Shown: positions 41,898 through 50,924 of the stretch, piece by piece
Numbering within the stretch: the stretch's first letter is position 1
How the letters are laid out: each line of letters starts with the position of its first letter
NCBI GenBank assembly: GCA_003279715.1
Contig: QCGY01000005.1
Coordinates: 1-64,000, forward strand
Reading direction: 5' to 3'
From: Pelagibacteraceae bacterium AG-390-D18
GTDB lineage: Bacteria > Pseudomonadota > Alphaproteobacteria > Pelagibacterales > Pelagibacteraceae
Length of the DNA: 64,000 nt
Notes under the pieces: model-generated
Told to the model about the DNA's origin: nothing
What the model saw: only the letters and a program-made list of their open reading frames with translations
Databases searched by the model: none
Made by a program: the position numbers and the translations under genes

Positions 41898-41926
41898 GTT
41901 GTTTTTTAACAACTTTTAAATTTTTT
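41896..41926 (+). terminator. Rho-independent terminator before the sulfite exporter
   Basis: AAGTTGTT (41896-41903) pairs with AACAACTT (41908-41915) around TTTT, followed by TTAAATTTTTT. The T-run ends at the base before the next ATG, so the exporter gene cannot be transcribed from the apr promoter unless termination is incomplete or regulated. Confidence 0.75.
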
Positions 41927-43006
41927 ATGGAAGTATTTTTACCCATAGCCCAAGTCTTTGTTAATCCAGTCGAAATACTTTTGTTAAGTGCAATTGTTGG
42001 AGTGCTTTCTGGTTTATTTGGTGTGGGAGGTGGTTTTTTAATGACCCCATTTTTAATTTTTTTGGGTGTACCTCCAGCATATGCAGTTGCTAACGAAGCT
42101 AATAATATTTTGGCTACGTCAGTATCAGGATCTACAACACATTATTTAAAAAATACTTTAGATTATAAAATGGGCTTCATGATTGTCATTGGTGGAACAA
42201 TTGGAACTGCTTTAGGGATTTATACTTTTACATATTTCAAAGGTATAGGAAAAATAGATACAGTTATATCTTTAGCTTATATGTATATACTTGCCATCAT
42301 TGGTACATTAATGTTGGTAGAAAGTCTTAGAGAAATAGACAGAGCTAAAAGAAACATAGTAATTAAAAAAAAATTACATGTTCATTATTGGATTCATGGT
42401 CTTCCATTACGAATGAGATTTCCAAAATCAAAATTATATGAAAGTATATTTACGCCAATTTTGATAGGTTTGTTGGTAGGATTTATTGCGGCAATCATGG
42501 GAATAGGTGGTGCCTTTATTTTGGTGCCTGCAATGATCTATATTATTAAAATGCCAACAAGATTAGTTCCTGGAACTTCATTGTTTGTAACTATCTTTGT
42601 AAGTGTAATAGTTACTTTTTTACATTCATTTAATTATGGTTCAATAGATTTAATGTTAGTGGTAATGCTAGTTATTGGATCTATTATAGGTGTTCAATTA
42701 GGACAAAAACTTGGAGAAAAAATAGATAGTTCTGGACTTAGAGCATTGCTAGCAATCTTACTGTTGGTTGTTGGTATAGCGATTGCCTACGATACTTTTT
42801 TTGCTGAACAAGCTCAAACAGAAATATCTAGTATATCAAATTCAGATTTAAACTTTTTCTCAAAATTTATTAAAGAATTTTCAAATGATATGCCATTTTT
42901 TTATGGATTGTTTTCAATTATGTTTGCTATTTCTTTAGGTGTTGGTGCGGCATTTATTAGAAGATTTTTTTCTAATTTTAAGAAAAAAATGTTAATGAAA
43001 TCTTAA
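41927..43006 (+). CDS. TauE/SafE family sulfite exporter
   Basis: The 359-residue membrane protein has the TauE/SafE duplication: LSAIVGVLSGLFGVGGGFLMTPFLIFLGVP at residues ~18-48 and LLVGFIAAIMGIGGAFILVPAMIYI about 170 residues later. It is longer than the 250-residue short members, with a C-terminal extra helix. The family exports sulfite and organosulfonates; here the neighbourhood (apr genes, suyAB, xsc) makes sulfite or sulfate export likely. The ATG immediately follows the T-run of a terminator, so translation or transcription control at this point is unusual. Confidence 0.9.
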   Translation: MEVFLPIAQVFVNPVEILLLSAIVGVLSGLFGVGGGFLMTPFLIFLGVPPAYAVANEANNILATSVSGSTTHYLKNTLDYKMGFMIVIGGTIGTALGIYTFTYFKGIGKIDTVISLAYMYILAIIGTLMLVESLREIDRAKRNIVIKKKLHVHYWIHGLPLRMRFPKSKLYESIFTPILIGLLVGFIAAIMGIGGAFILVPAMIYIIKMPTRLVPGTSLFVTIFVSVIVTFLHSFNYGSIDLMLVVMLVIGSIIGVQLGQKLGEKIDSSGLRALLAILLLVVGIAIAYDTFFAEQAQTEISSISNSDLNFFSKFIKEFSNDMPFFYGLFSIMFAISLGVGAAFIRRFFSNFKKKMLMKS

Positions 43007-43015
43007 ATTACAAAT

Positions 43016-44101
43016 TTAGTAAATAAATTTAATTAAAGTTTCAATATATATAAGACTTATAAAACCAACTGTAATAGCTGCAATCAAACCCACGATAAAA
43101 GGCTTATAACCCATTGATTTTAATTCACTTAAATTAATTGAAATACCTACAGCAGCCATAGCCATAGTTAAAAATACTGTTGCTAAAGTTTTAAAATATC
43201 CAATTAAACCAACCCATAGACCGTAAGTATTGCTATCGACTGTAAAAAACTGATCACCAATATTTCTTACAATGATCATCCCTATAAAACCAATAACAAA
43301 ATAAGGAAAAATACTTAAAATAGAGTAATTTTGACCTTTTAATTCACCTCGATTATATAAAAATGCAAATAATGGTATTAAAATTACTAAAAAAGTATTT
43401 CTTATTAACTTAGTAACCGTTGCAACGTTTAATGTTTCGGGGCTATTAAATTGCTGGTCATAGATTAAACCTGCTGCCGCAACTTGAGATGTCTCATGAA
43501 TTGAGGTCCCTAAAAATAAACCAGTTTTTAAAGCATCATTATCAAAATACCATTCTGCAAAATATGGATAAACAATCATTGCAATAACCCCAAACAATGT
43601 AATGTTTGCAATTGCGTAAGCTACTTCAGATTTTTTTGCATTAATAACTGGCGCTGTTGCAACAATTGCAGTTGCCCCACAAACACTTGTGCCTATAGCT
43701 ATCAAATAAGACATTTTTGATGAAATAGGTACTTTTTTTATCAATAATTTTACAAGTATTATTACACCAAAAATACAAATAATAATTAAAGGTATAGCGA
43801 TAGATCCAAATTTAATAAGTTCCTCAAAACTTAATCTTATTCCTAAAAAAATAATTCCTAACTTTAAGATATATTGTTGAGTAAAATCTAAACCAACCAT
43901 CATGCCTGGTCTTGGAGTAAATGCATTACCCATTAAAATTCCAAGTAAAATTGCAATTAGAACTGTTGAAATTGGACTTTTAGGAGTTCCAAAAATTTCT
44001 ATTGCTAAAACGTTATTTACCGCTTGGGAAAATAAGCAAAATATTAATGCTAAAACTACACCAGGAATAATAGCTTTTAAGTAATTATATTTTTGGAGCA
44101 C
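43016..44101 (-). CDS. YeiH-family putative sulfate exporter
   Basis: The 361-residue membrane protein belongs to the UPF0324/YeiH family, annotated as putative sulfate exporters. Signature parts are LKLGIIFLGIRLSFEEL, GTSVCGATAIVATAPVI and the C-terminal NLSELKSMGYKPF. About ten helices are visible. It is convergent with the TauE gene and lies next to suyB, so it may discharge sulfate or sulfite produced by the sulfonate-degrading enzymes. Direct evidence for the transported ion is lacking in the family. Confidence 0.88.
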   Translation of the reverse strand: MLQKYNYLKAIIPGVVLALIFCLFSQAVNNVLAIEIFGTPKSPISTVLIAILLGILMGNAFTPRPGMMVGLDFTQQYILKLGIIFLGIRLSFEELIKFGSIAIPLIIICIFGVIILVKLLIKKVPISSKMSYLIAIGTSVCGATAIVATAPVINAKKSEVAYAIANITLFGVIAMIVYPYFAEWYFDNDALKTGLFLGTSIHETSQVAAAGLIYDQQFNSPETLNVATVTKLIRNTFLVILIPLFAFLYNRGELKGQNYSILSIFPYFVIGFIGMIIVRNIGDQFFTVDSNTYGLWVGLIGYFKTLATVFLTMAMAAVGISINLSELKSMGYKPFIVGLIAAITVGFISLIYIETLIKFIY

Positions 44102-44112
44102 AAAAATAATTA

Positions 44113-45279
44113 TTAAGCACTTCTGTAGAGTTTAGTCATCACAAATTCTTTGTGACCTAAAGCTTCTGCACAAGTTAATCTTCCGTTTGCTACCCTTAAT
44201 GTTGTTTTAATTAATTCATCTCCAGCTTGAGACATATTCATTTCACGAGTTAAAATTTTTGAAACATCGCAATCAATATGTTCACCCATACCTTTAACAG
44301 TTAAAGGGTTTGCAGTTAGTTTAACAACTGGTTCAATCGGATTACCAACAATGTTACCTTGACCTGTTGGAAATAAATGAATATTAAATCCTGCTGCTGC
44401 TTGAAGTGTTACGCACTCTGCTGCTGCAGATGATGTATCCATAAAGTATAAACCTTTACCTTTAGTTGGTTCCTCTGCTGGCTCTAAAACATCAATAAAT
44501 TTACAATTTCCAATTTTTTGGAAATTTCCAAAAGCTTTTTCCTCAATTGTAGTTAATCCACCAGCAATATTACCAGCTGTAGGTTGACTTTCTGAGAGAT
44601 CATCAGTTGCTTCCTTTAAAATAAAATCGTTGTAAGAATTCCAAGTTTTCATAAATTTATCAGAAGCCTCTGGAGTTGCACCTCTAGTAGCACAAACTTT
44701 CTCTGCACCAGTTAACTCAGATGTTTCTCCAAAACACAAATGAACACCCATTGGCTCTAATTTATCCATAAGATTACCAACTGTTGGGTTTGCAGCTAAA
44801 CCAGATGTCGTATCAGATTCACCACATTTAACTGATATCCAAAGATCACTCATTGGACATTCTTCTCTTTGTTTTTCTGAAGCCCACATCACATATTCTT
44901 GGGCTTTTTTTGAGGCTTTCATTGTAGTACCAATATCTCCAGTACGTTCTATGTGAAATCCTTCAACTGGTTTTCCAGTTTTAGCAATTCCATCAACAAT
45001 TTTTTTAGTCCATTTTGGCTCAATACCAATTACAATTACTGCTGCAACATTTGGGTTACATCCAGTTCCGATCATAGTTCTAAAATGGAGTTCTAAATCA
45101 GCCCCAAATTGAAGTCTCCCATATGAATGGGGTAGAGCTACTGTTCCTTTAATATTGTTAGCAACAGCTTCAGCACATGCATTTGAAATATCATCTACTG
45201 GAAGAATGATTACATGATTTCTAGTACCAGCTCGGCCATTTTCTCTTTTATAACCTAAAAAACTTTTTGGAATTTCCAT
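44113..45279 (-). CDS. suyB: Sulfolactate sulfo-lyase beta subunit (UxaA family)
   Basis: The start at [15 protein letters not shown] (45279) gives 388 residues, the usual length of SuyB; an upstream ATG at 45327 extends into suyA and is unlikely. The UxaA/altronate dehydratase-family features are present: [46 protein letters not shown] and [18 protein letters not shown]. With SuyA it would cleave (R)-sulfolactate into pyruvate and sulfite. Altronate or galactarate dehydratase is the alternative, but the neighbouring xsc, apr and exporter genes favour sulfolactate. Confidence 0.82.
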   Translation of the reverse strand: MEIPKSFLGYKRENGRAGTRNHVIILPVDDISNACAEAVANNIKGTVALPHSYGRLQFGADLELHFRTMIGTGCNPNVAAVIVIGIEPKWTKKIVDGIAKTGKPVEGFHIERTGDIGTTMKASKKAQEYVMWASEKQREECPMSDLWISVKCGESDTTSGLAANPTVGNLMDKLEPMGVHLCFGETSELTGAEKVCATRGATPEASDKFMKTWNSYNDFILKEATDDLSESQPTAGNIAGGLTTIEEKAFGNFQKIGNCKFIDVLEPAEEPTKGKGLYFMDTSSAAAECVTLQAAAGFNIHLFPTGQGNIVGNPIEPVVKLTANPLTVKGMGEHIDCDVSKILTREMNMSQAGDELIKTTLRVANGRLTCAEALGHKEFVMTKLYRSA

Positions 45280-45283
45280 ATTA

Positions 45284-45568
45284 TTACCACTTCTTTGTTT
45301 TAACGTTGTGAACGTGAACATGCTCACCTTTTTTTATTGATTTAACTACTTTACCTATATCGTGACCATATTTAAGGATTGTATCACCTTCATTTAGATC
45401 AATCATTGCAATTTTATGACCCAAAGGAATTTCATCTATTGATTGTATATTTACTGAGCTATCATCTTCCATTATCCAGCATGCACAGTCTTGTTTTGGA
45501 GTGATTTTTTCAATAACCACTACTCCAACGTTATCTTTTTTGTCGTGTATAATTATATCTGTTGCCAT
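45284..45568 (-). CDS. suyA: Sulfolactate sulfo-lyase alpha subunit (SAF domain)
   Basis: The 94-residue protein is a single SAF domain with [46 protein letters not shown] and [10 protein letters not shown], the small subunit typical of UxaA-family dehydratases, and SuyA in this setting. It ends five bases before the suyB start, so they are coupled. It is divergent from xsc across a 111-base promoter region containing an inverted repeat. Confidence 0.82.
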   Translation of the reverse strand: MATDIIIHDKKDNVGVVVIEKITPKQDCACWIMEDDSSVNIQSIDEIPLGHKIAMIDLNEGDTILKYGHDIGKVVKSIKKGEHVHVHNVKTKKW

Positions 45569-45581
45569 ATCGTGTCGATTT

Positions 45582-45633
45582 GTTTGTTTGAATTTTCTAA
45601 ATTCTTATATATTAATCGCAAAAATTAACAAAC
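45582..45633. promoter_or_regulatory. Imperfect inverted repeat between suyAB and xsc
   Basis: GTTTGTTTGAATTTT (45582-45596) faces AAAATTAACAAAC (45621-45633) and pairs with it except for two extra bases. It lies in the middle of the 111-base divergent gap, so it could be one operator controlling both suyAB and xsc. It is also AT-rich, so chance is not excluded. Confidence 0.35.
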
Positions 45634-45679
45634 GAATTTTAATAAATTTTAAATTTGCAATTTAGAGAGGTATGTTTTT

Positions 45680-47464
45680 ATGACTAAAATGACAACAGAA
45701 GAAGCTTTTGTAAAAGTTTTACAAATGCACGGTATTGAGCACTCATTTGGAATAATTGGATCAGCGTTTATGCCTATTTCAGATATTTTCCCGGATGCTG
45801 GAATTACTTTTTGGGATGTTGCTCATGAAACTAATGGTGGATTAATTGCAGATGGTTACACAAGAGCTACTGGTAAAATGTCAATGGTAATTGCGCAGAA
45901 TGGACCTGGAATTACTGGACTAGTCACACCTATTAAAACTGCTTATTGGAACCACACTCCATTGTTATTGGTAACACCTCAAGCAGCAAATAAAACTATG
46001 GGTCAAGGTGGTTTTCAAGAAGTTGAACAAATGAATTTATTTAAAGATATGGTTTGTTATCAAGAAGAAGTTAGAGATCCTTCAAGAATGGCAGAGGTTT
46101 TAAATAGAGTAATTGAAAAAGCAATTAGAGGATCTGCGCCTGCGCAAATCAATGTGCCAAGAGATTATTGGACTCAAGTTATTGATATTGATCTTCCACC
46201 TATCGTTAGACTAGAAAGACAAGCTGGTGGTGTTGATGCAATTAAAAAAGCAGCAGATTTATTATCCAATGCAAAATTTCCAGTAATACTATCAGGCGCT
46301 GGAGTTGTTATTGGTGGTGCTATTGAAGATTGTAAAAAACTTGCAGAAAAGTTAGATGCACCAGTATGTTCTGGTTATCAACATAATGATAGTTTCCCAG
46401 GTAGTCATCCGCTAGCTGCTGGTCCTTTGGGTTACAATGGTTCAAAAGCAGGAATGGAATTAATTCAAAAAGCTGATGTTGTTTTAGCATTAGGTACAAG
46501 ACTAAATCCTTTTTCAACACTTCCAGGTTACGGAATGGATTATTGGCCGAAAGATGCAAGCATCATTCAAGTTGATATGAATCCAGATAGAATTGGTTTA
46601 ACAAAAAAAGTTACAGTTGGAATTTGTGGTGATGCTAAATTAGTTTCACAACAAATATTAGCTCAACTTTCACCAACAGCTGGTGATACTGATAGACAAG
46701 CAAGAAAAGATATTATTCATCAAACCAAATCAGCTTGGTTACAAAAATTATCAAGTCTTGATCATGAAGACGATGATGAAGGTACTGTTTGGAATAAAGA
46801 AGCTAGAAAAAGAGATTCAGACAGAATGTCTCCTAGACAAGCTTGGAGAGCAATTCAAGCAGGTATGCCTGATGATGTAATTATTTCAAGTGATATTGGA
46901 AATAACTGTGCAATTGGAAATGCTTATCCAACTTTTGAAAAAGGAAGAAAATATTTGGCACCAGGATTATTTGGTCCTTGTGGGTATGGTTTCCCTTCAA
47001 TTCTAGGTGCAAAAATTGGTTGTCCAGATACTCCGGTAATTGGTTTTGCAGGTGACGGTGCTTTTGGTATTAGTATGAACGAGATGAGCTCATGTGCCAG
47101 AGAAGAATGGCCAGCAATTGCCATGGTTATCTTTAGAAATTACCAATGGGGAGCAGAAAAAAGGAACACTACTCTTTGGTTTGATGACAATTTTGTTGGA
47201 ACAGAACTTGATCCAGAACTAAGTTATGCAAAAGTTGCTGATGCTTGTGGATTAAAAGGTGTAACTGTTAGAACAATGGAAGAAACTACAACAGCAATAA
47301 AACAATCTTGTGAAGATCAGAAGAAAGGAATAACAACCTTTATCGAAGTAATCCTAAATCAAGAGCTTGGTGAGCCATTTAGAAGAGACGCTATGAAAAA
47401 ACCTGTTAAAGTAGCTGGAATAAAAAAAGAGGACATGAAACCGCAAATATTTTTGAATGAGTAA
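45680..47464 (+). CDS. xsc: Sulfoacetaldehyde acetyltransferase
   Basis: Xsc converts sulfoacetaldehyde and phosphate into acetyl phosphate and sulfite, using thiamine diphosphate. The 594-residue protein matches the Xsc subgroup: N-terminal GIIGSAFMPISDIFPDAGITFWDVAHE, AAYW-like PIKTAYWNHTPLLLVTPQA, the ThDP motif GFAGDGAFGISMNEMSSC and FRNYQWGAEKRN. The ribosome site is GAGAGG. It is divergent from suyAB. Sulfoacetaldehyde commonly comes from taurine. No taurine genes or phosphotransacetylase are in the window. Confidence 0.95.
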   Translation: MTKMTTEEAFVKVLQMHGIEHSFGIIGSAFMPISDIFPDAGITFWDVAHETNGGLIADGYTRATGKMSMVIAQNGPGITGLVTPIKTAYWNHTPLLLVTPQAANKTMGQGGFQEVEQMNLFKDMVCYQEEVRDPSRMAEVLNRVIEKAIRGSAPAQINVPRDYWTQVIDIDLPPIVRLERQAGGVDAIKKAADLLSNAKFPVILSGAGVVIGGAIEDCKKLAEKLDAPVCSGYQHNDSFPGSHPLAAGPLGYNGSKAGMELIQKADVVLALGTRLNPFSTLPGYGMDYWPKDASIIQVDMNPDRIGLTKKVTVGICGDAKLVSQQILAQLSPTAGDTDRQARKDIIHQTKSAWLQKLSSLDHEDDDEGTVWNKEARKRDSDRMSPRQAWRAIQAGMPDDVIISSDIGNNCAIGNAYPTFEKGRKYLAPGLFGPCGYGFPSILGAKIGCPDTPVIGFAGDGAFGISMNEMSSCAREEWPAIAMVIFRNYQWGAEKRNTTLWFDDNFVGTELDPELSYAKVADACGLKGVTVRTMEETTTAIKQSCEDQKKGITTFIEVILNQELGEPFRRDAMKKPVKVAGIKKEDMKPQIFLNE

Positions 47465-47526
47465 AAATTAAATTTTACTTATCTCAAGATTTTTAATTAT
47501 TGAGTGAATTTCATTTTTTAACATTA

Positions 47527-48582
47527 TTAACTTATATTAATTAATTTTTTTTGCTCTGCTAAATCAGCATCGGTCATTTCTTTTATTAAATCGTTGAAAG
47601 TAGTTTTTGGACTCCATTTTAAAATTTTTTTTGCTTTTTGATAGTTCCCTTTAAGAGAGTCTACTTCAGTTGGTCGAAAATATTTTTTACTAATCTCAAT
47701 TATAACTTTATTATTTTCTATATTTATACCTTTTTCATTTATTCCTTTTCCTGACCACTTTATATTTATGCCCAAATGTTTTGCTGTTAAATTTACAAAA
47801 TCTTTAACTGTATATTGTTTGTTGGTTGCGATAATAAAATCTTCAGGTTTTTTTTGTTGTAACATTTTCCACATTGCTAAAACATAATCTCTAGCGTGAC
47901 CCCAATCTCTTTTTGAATTTATATTTCCTAAAATTAATTTTTTTTGAAGACCTAACTTTATCCTTGCTAAACCAGTAGTAATTTTTCTAGTTACAAAAGT
48001 TTCGCCTCTATATGGTGACTCATGATTAAATAAAATTCCGTTACAAGCATAAAAGTTATATGCTTCTCTGTAGTTTACAATAATCCAGTAGGCATAGAGT
48101 TTTGCAATAGCATATGGACTTCTTGGATAAAATTTTGTGTTTTCATTTTGTACCTTATCTTTAGTATTGCCAAAAAGTTCTGAAGTAGACGCTTGATAAA
48201 TTTTTGTTTTTTTTATTAAACCAGCAGATTTTACAGACTCTAATAACCTCAAAACACCCAGAGCATCTGAGTTTGCAGTATATTCTGGAATTTCAAATGA
48301 AACCTTAACATGACTTTGAGCTGCTAAATTATATATTTCATCTGGTCTGACTTTATTCAGAAGTCTAATTAAGCTTGAAGAATCGGTCATATCACCATGG
48401 TGTAAATAAAATCTTTTATCTTTTAAATCTTTGTTTTCAAAAAATTCATCTATCCGTTTTGTGTTTATTAATGAAGTTCTTCTTTTTAAACCATGAACTT
48501 CATAATTTTTTTCCAATAATAATTTAGTTAAATAATACCCATCTTGACCTGTTATACCGGTTATAATTGCTTTTTTTTTCAT
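47527..48582 (-). CDS. gmd: GDP-mannose 4,6-dehydratase
   Basis: The 351-residue extended SDR enzyme has the motif AIITGITGQDGYYLTKLLLEK, NLAAQSHVKVSFEIPEYT, the catalytic triad region STSELFG with YAIAK, and the C-terminal FRPTEVDSLKGNYQKAKKIL of Gmd. It makes GDP-4-keto-6-deoxymannose, a precursor of GDP-fucose, rhamnose or perosamine. No reductase or aminotransferase partner follows, so the product is unknown. It is the only surface-sugar gene in this part of the window. Confidence 0.94.
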   Translation of the reverse strand: MKKKAIITGITGQDGYYLTKLLLEKNYEVHGLKRRTSLINTKRIDEFFENKDLKDKRFYLHHGDMTDSSSLIRLLNKVRPDEIYNLAAQSHVKVSFEIPEYTANSDALGVLRLLESVKSAGLIKKTKIYQASTSELFGNTKDKVQNENTKFYPRSPYAIAKLYAYWIIVNYREAYNFYACNGILFNHESPYRGETFVTRKITTGLARIKLGLQKKLILGNINSKRDWGHARDYVLAMWKMLQQKKPEDFIIATNKQYTVKDFVNLTAKHLGINIKWSGKGINEKGINIENNKVIIEISKKYFRPTEVDSLKGNYQKAKKILKWSPKTTFNDLIKEMTDADLAEQKKLINIS

Positions 48583-48680
48583 AGTTATAAATATTTTATA
48601 TCTTTAACGTAATTATTAAAAGAATAAATCATGATATTGTATTAAAAGAATTTTTATTTTAAATTTAATTTACCTAACAG

Positions 48681-49982
48681 ATGATTATTAATGATAAATA
48701 CTGCTCCTGGATTAATGATTTAAATTCCAGAACAGATATTAAAACACTTCAAACAAATGAATATTGTGAATGGTTAGTAATTGGCGCAGGTTATACCGGA
48801 TTATCTGCGGCAAGAAAATTAGGTAATTTATATCAAAATCAAAAAATTATATTAGTAGATGCTCAATTAGCTGGTGAGGGTTCTAGCAGTAGAAATTCGG
48901 GATATTTAGTTGATACCACTCTTAATGATGGTTTTATTTCTAATAAAGAATTAGATAATTATAAAAAAAAAACTGATATTTATGATTTAGGTATAAATGT
49001 TGTTAGAAAGTTTATAAATGAACATAAAGTTGACTGTGATTGGAATGAATGTGGAAAATATTTTGCATCTTCAAAAATCGAAGATGAAAAGACTTTAAGA
49101 AACTTTTCAAATATTCTTTCTAAATTAGGTTTTGAGAATAATTTATTACGTAATAATGAATTATTAAAAAGACTGGGGACTAGTTTTTACAATATAGGAC
49201 TTCATACTAAAGGTGGAATTTTATTACATCCTGCAAAATTAGCAAGAGCGATGATTGATGTGTTACCAGACAATGTTTTTTTAAAAGAAAATTCATCTTT
49301 ACTAAATTGGAATAAAAAAAATGATGTAATTATTTGTAATTTTAAAAATGGACAAATAAAAAGTAAGAAAATTATTTTTGCTACAAACGGTTTTTTAAAA
49401 TCTTTAGGTATTAAGTCAAATTACAATTTTCCAATTACTTTAACTGCTAGTATGACAAGATCATTAACTGATGAAGAATTTAAGTCTATTGGATCACCAA
49501 AAGAGTGGGGCGTATTACCTGTAAGACCAATGGGCGCTACAATCAGAATGACAAAAGATAGAAAAATTTTGATACGAAATACAGCTGAAGTTCACAATCC
49601 TTTTAAAATGTCTAAAACAAATTTAGAAAAAAGATCAATCAGCCAAAGAATAGGGATAAAAAAAAGATTTCCACAATTACCTGATGATATTATTCAATCA
49701 ACATGGTCAGGAATTGTGTCTAGAACAAGAAATAGTTCACAAATATTTGAAAAAATTGATAAAAATGTTTTTGCTGCTGGTTGTTATAATGGCTCTGGTA
49801 TAGGTGTTGGAACATTATTTGGAGAACAAATTGCTTTAAAAGCAAGTAATGAAAATACTAAAGAAATAAAAATTATAGAAGCAAGAAACAAACCTACTTG
49901 GCTACCACCTCAACCTTTCTTAAATTTTGGAATTAAAACTAGATTAATTTATGAACGTTTAAGAGCAAAGTCAGAGATCTAA
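48681..49982 (+). CDS. DAO-family FAD-dependent amine oxidase
   Basis: The 433-residue flavoprotein has EWLVIGAGYTGLSAARKLGN, GEGSSSRNSGYLVDTTL and a C-terminal VFAAGCYNGSGIGVGTLFGEQIA, the PuuB/OrdL-like branch of the DAO family. It is a paralogue of the oxidase at 19.7 kb. The probable substrate is an N-substituted amine or amino acid. It is transcribed alone and convergent with the EamA transporter gene, 12 bases apart. Confidence 0.85.
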   Translation: MIINDKYCSWINDLNSRTDIKTLQTNEYCEWLVIGAGYTGLSAARKLGNLYQNQKIILVDAQLAGEGSSSRNSGYLVDTTLNDGFISNKELDNYKKKTDIYDLGINVVRKFINEHKVDCDWNECGKYFASSKIEDEKTLRNFSNILSKLGFENNLLRNNELLKRLGTSFYNIGLHTKGGILLHPAKLARAMIDVLPDNVFLKENSSLLNWNKKNDVIICNFKNGQIKSKKIIFATNGFLKSLGIKSNYNFPITLTASMTRSLTDEEFKSIGSPKEWGVLPVRPMGATIRMTKDRKILIRNTAEVHNPFKMSKTNLEKRSISQRIGIKKRFPQLPDDIIQSTWSGIVSRTRNSSQIFEKIDKNVFAAGCYNGSGIGVGTLFGEQIALKASNENTKEIKIIEARNKPTWLPPQPFLNFGIKTRLIYERLRAKSEI

Positions 49983-49994
49983 TTTTAAGGATGT

Positions 49995-50879
49995 CTAGTT
50001 AGCTTTTGTTTTTTGATTAATTACAAGAATTGCTCCAATTATTAGAATGGGAAGACCTATAATTAAATCTATTTGCCATTCTAATTTTTCAAAAATTGTT
50101 GAGATTATTAATGCTAAAACTGGCATAATAACCCCAACATATCCAGCTCTACCGGGACCAACTTTTTCAAGTAATTTTAGATAGGAAACAAAAGCAAATA
50201 TTGAACCAAAAATAGAAAGATAAAGTAAAGAACTAATATAACTTACACTATTTTCAAATAATAATTCAGCACCACGAACTTGAGTAACTAAAAAGGTTAC
50301 AAACGAACCATATAACATAGCATATGCAATCGTTTGAATTGGTAGAAAATTATTATTTAAGTTTCTTTGATGCACCATGTTGCCAGTTGATGCACAAAAA
50401 GTTCCTATTAAAGCTAAAAACAAACCAACGTGAGTGTCTTCTGATAAGCTAAAATTAAATATTTCATCATTAAAAATAATTATAATTCCAATCATTCCAA
50501 TTGTTGCTCCAATTAAAGTTTTTAAAGAAGGTTTTTTTTTAAAGTAAAATGTCTCTCCTAAAATATTCATTATAACAACAGTTGAAAAAACAATCGCAGG
50601 AAATGCGCTAATTAGATAAGTATTTGATAGATAAAAGAAAACATAATTAATTGAATAAAGACAAGTTCCAAAAAACAAAAACCAAAAATGATGATTAATA
50701 GAAAATTTTAAATTTTTATTTTTAATCACTAGGTATATAAAAATAATTATTGCTGCGATTAAGAATCTATAGAAAACTGACACTAGTGGATCTACATAAC
50801 CTAATTGAAACTTAATTAAATACCAAGTGGGTGACCAACAAAAGAGAGTTATCAAAAATAAGATATAATTATTCATCAT
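49995..50879 (-). CDS. EamA/DMT superfamily transporter
   Basis: The 294-residue protein has ten hydrophobic segments in two EamA repeats (the first with FYRFLIAAIIIFIYLVIK, the second with LYLSIFGSIFAFVSYLKLLEKVGPGRAGY). The second-repeat motif with Pro and Gly residues is typical. EamA transporters export or import metabolites such as amino acids, but the cargo cannot be predicted here. It lies 45 bases after the M24-like gene on the same strand, so the two may share a transcript. Confidence 0.88.
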   Translation of the reverse strand: MMNNYILFLITLFCWSPTWYLIKFQLGYVDPLVSVFYRFLIAAIIIFIYLVIKNKNLKFSINHHFWFLFFGTCLYSINYVFFYLSNTYLISAFPAIVFSTVVIMNILGETFYFKKKPSLKTLIGATIGMIGIIIIFNDEIFNFSLSEDTHVGLFLALIGTFCASTGNMVHQRNLNNNFLPIQTIAYAMLYGSFVTFLVTQVRGAELLFENSVSYISSLLYLSIFGSIFAFVSYLKLLEKVGPGRAGYVGVIMPVLALIISTIFEKLEWQIDLIIGLPILIIGAILVINQKTKAN

Positions 50880-50924
50880 TAGTTATAATTTCTAATCCTT
50901 ATTGAATAATATGATAGGAATATT

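Noticed and set aside
44113..45327. Longer start for suyB at 45327
   Set aside because: It would overlap suyA by 44 bases and add residues unlike SuyB; the start at 45279 gives the family length.
47482..47504. Weak hairpin after xsc
   Set aside because: Only five pairs (CTCAA/TTGAG) around a 12-base loop; too weak to call a terminator.
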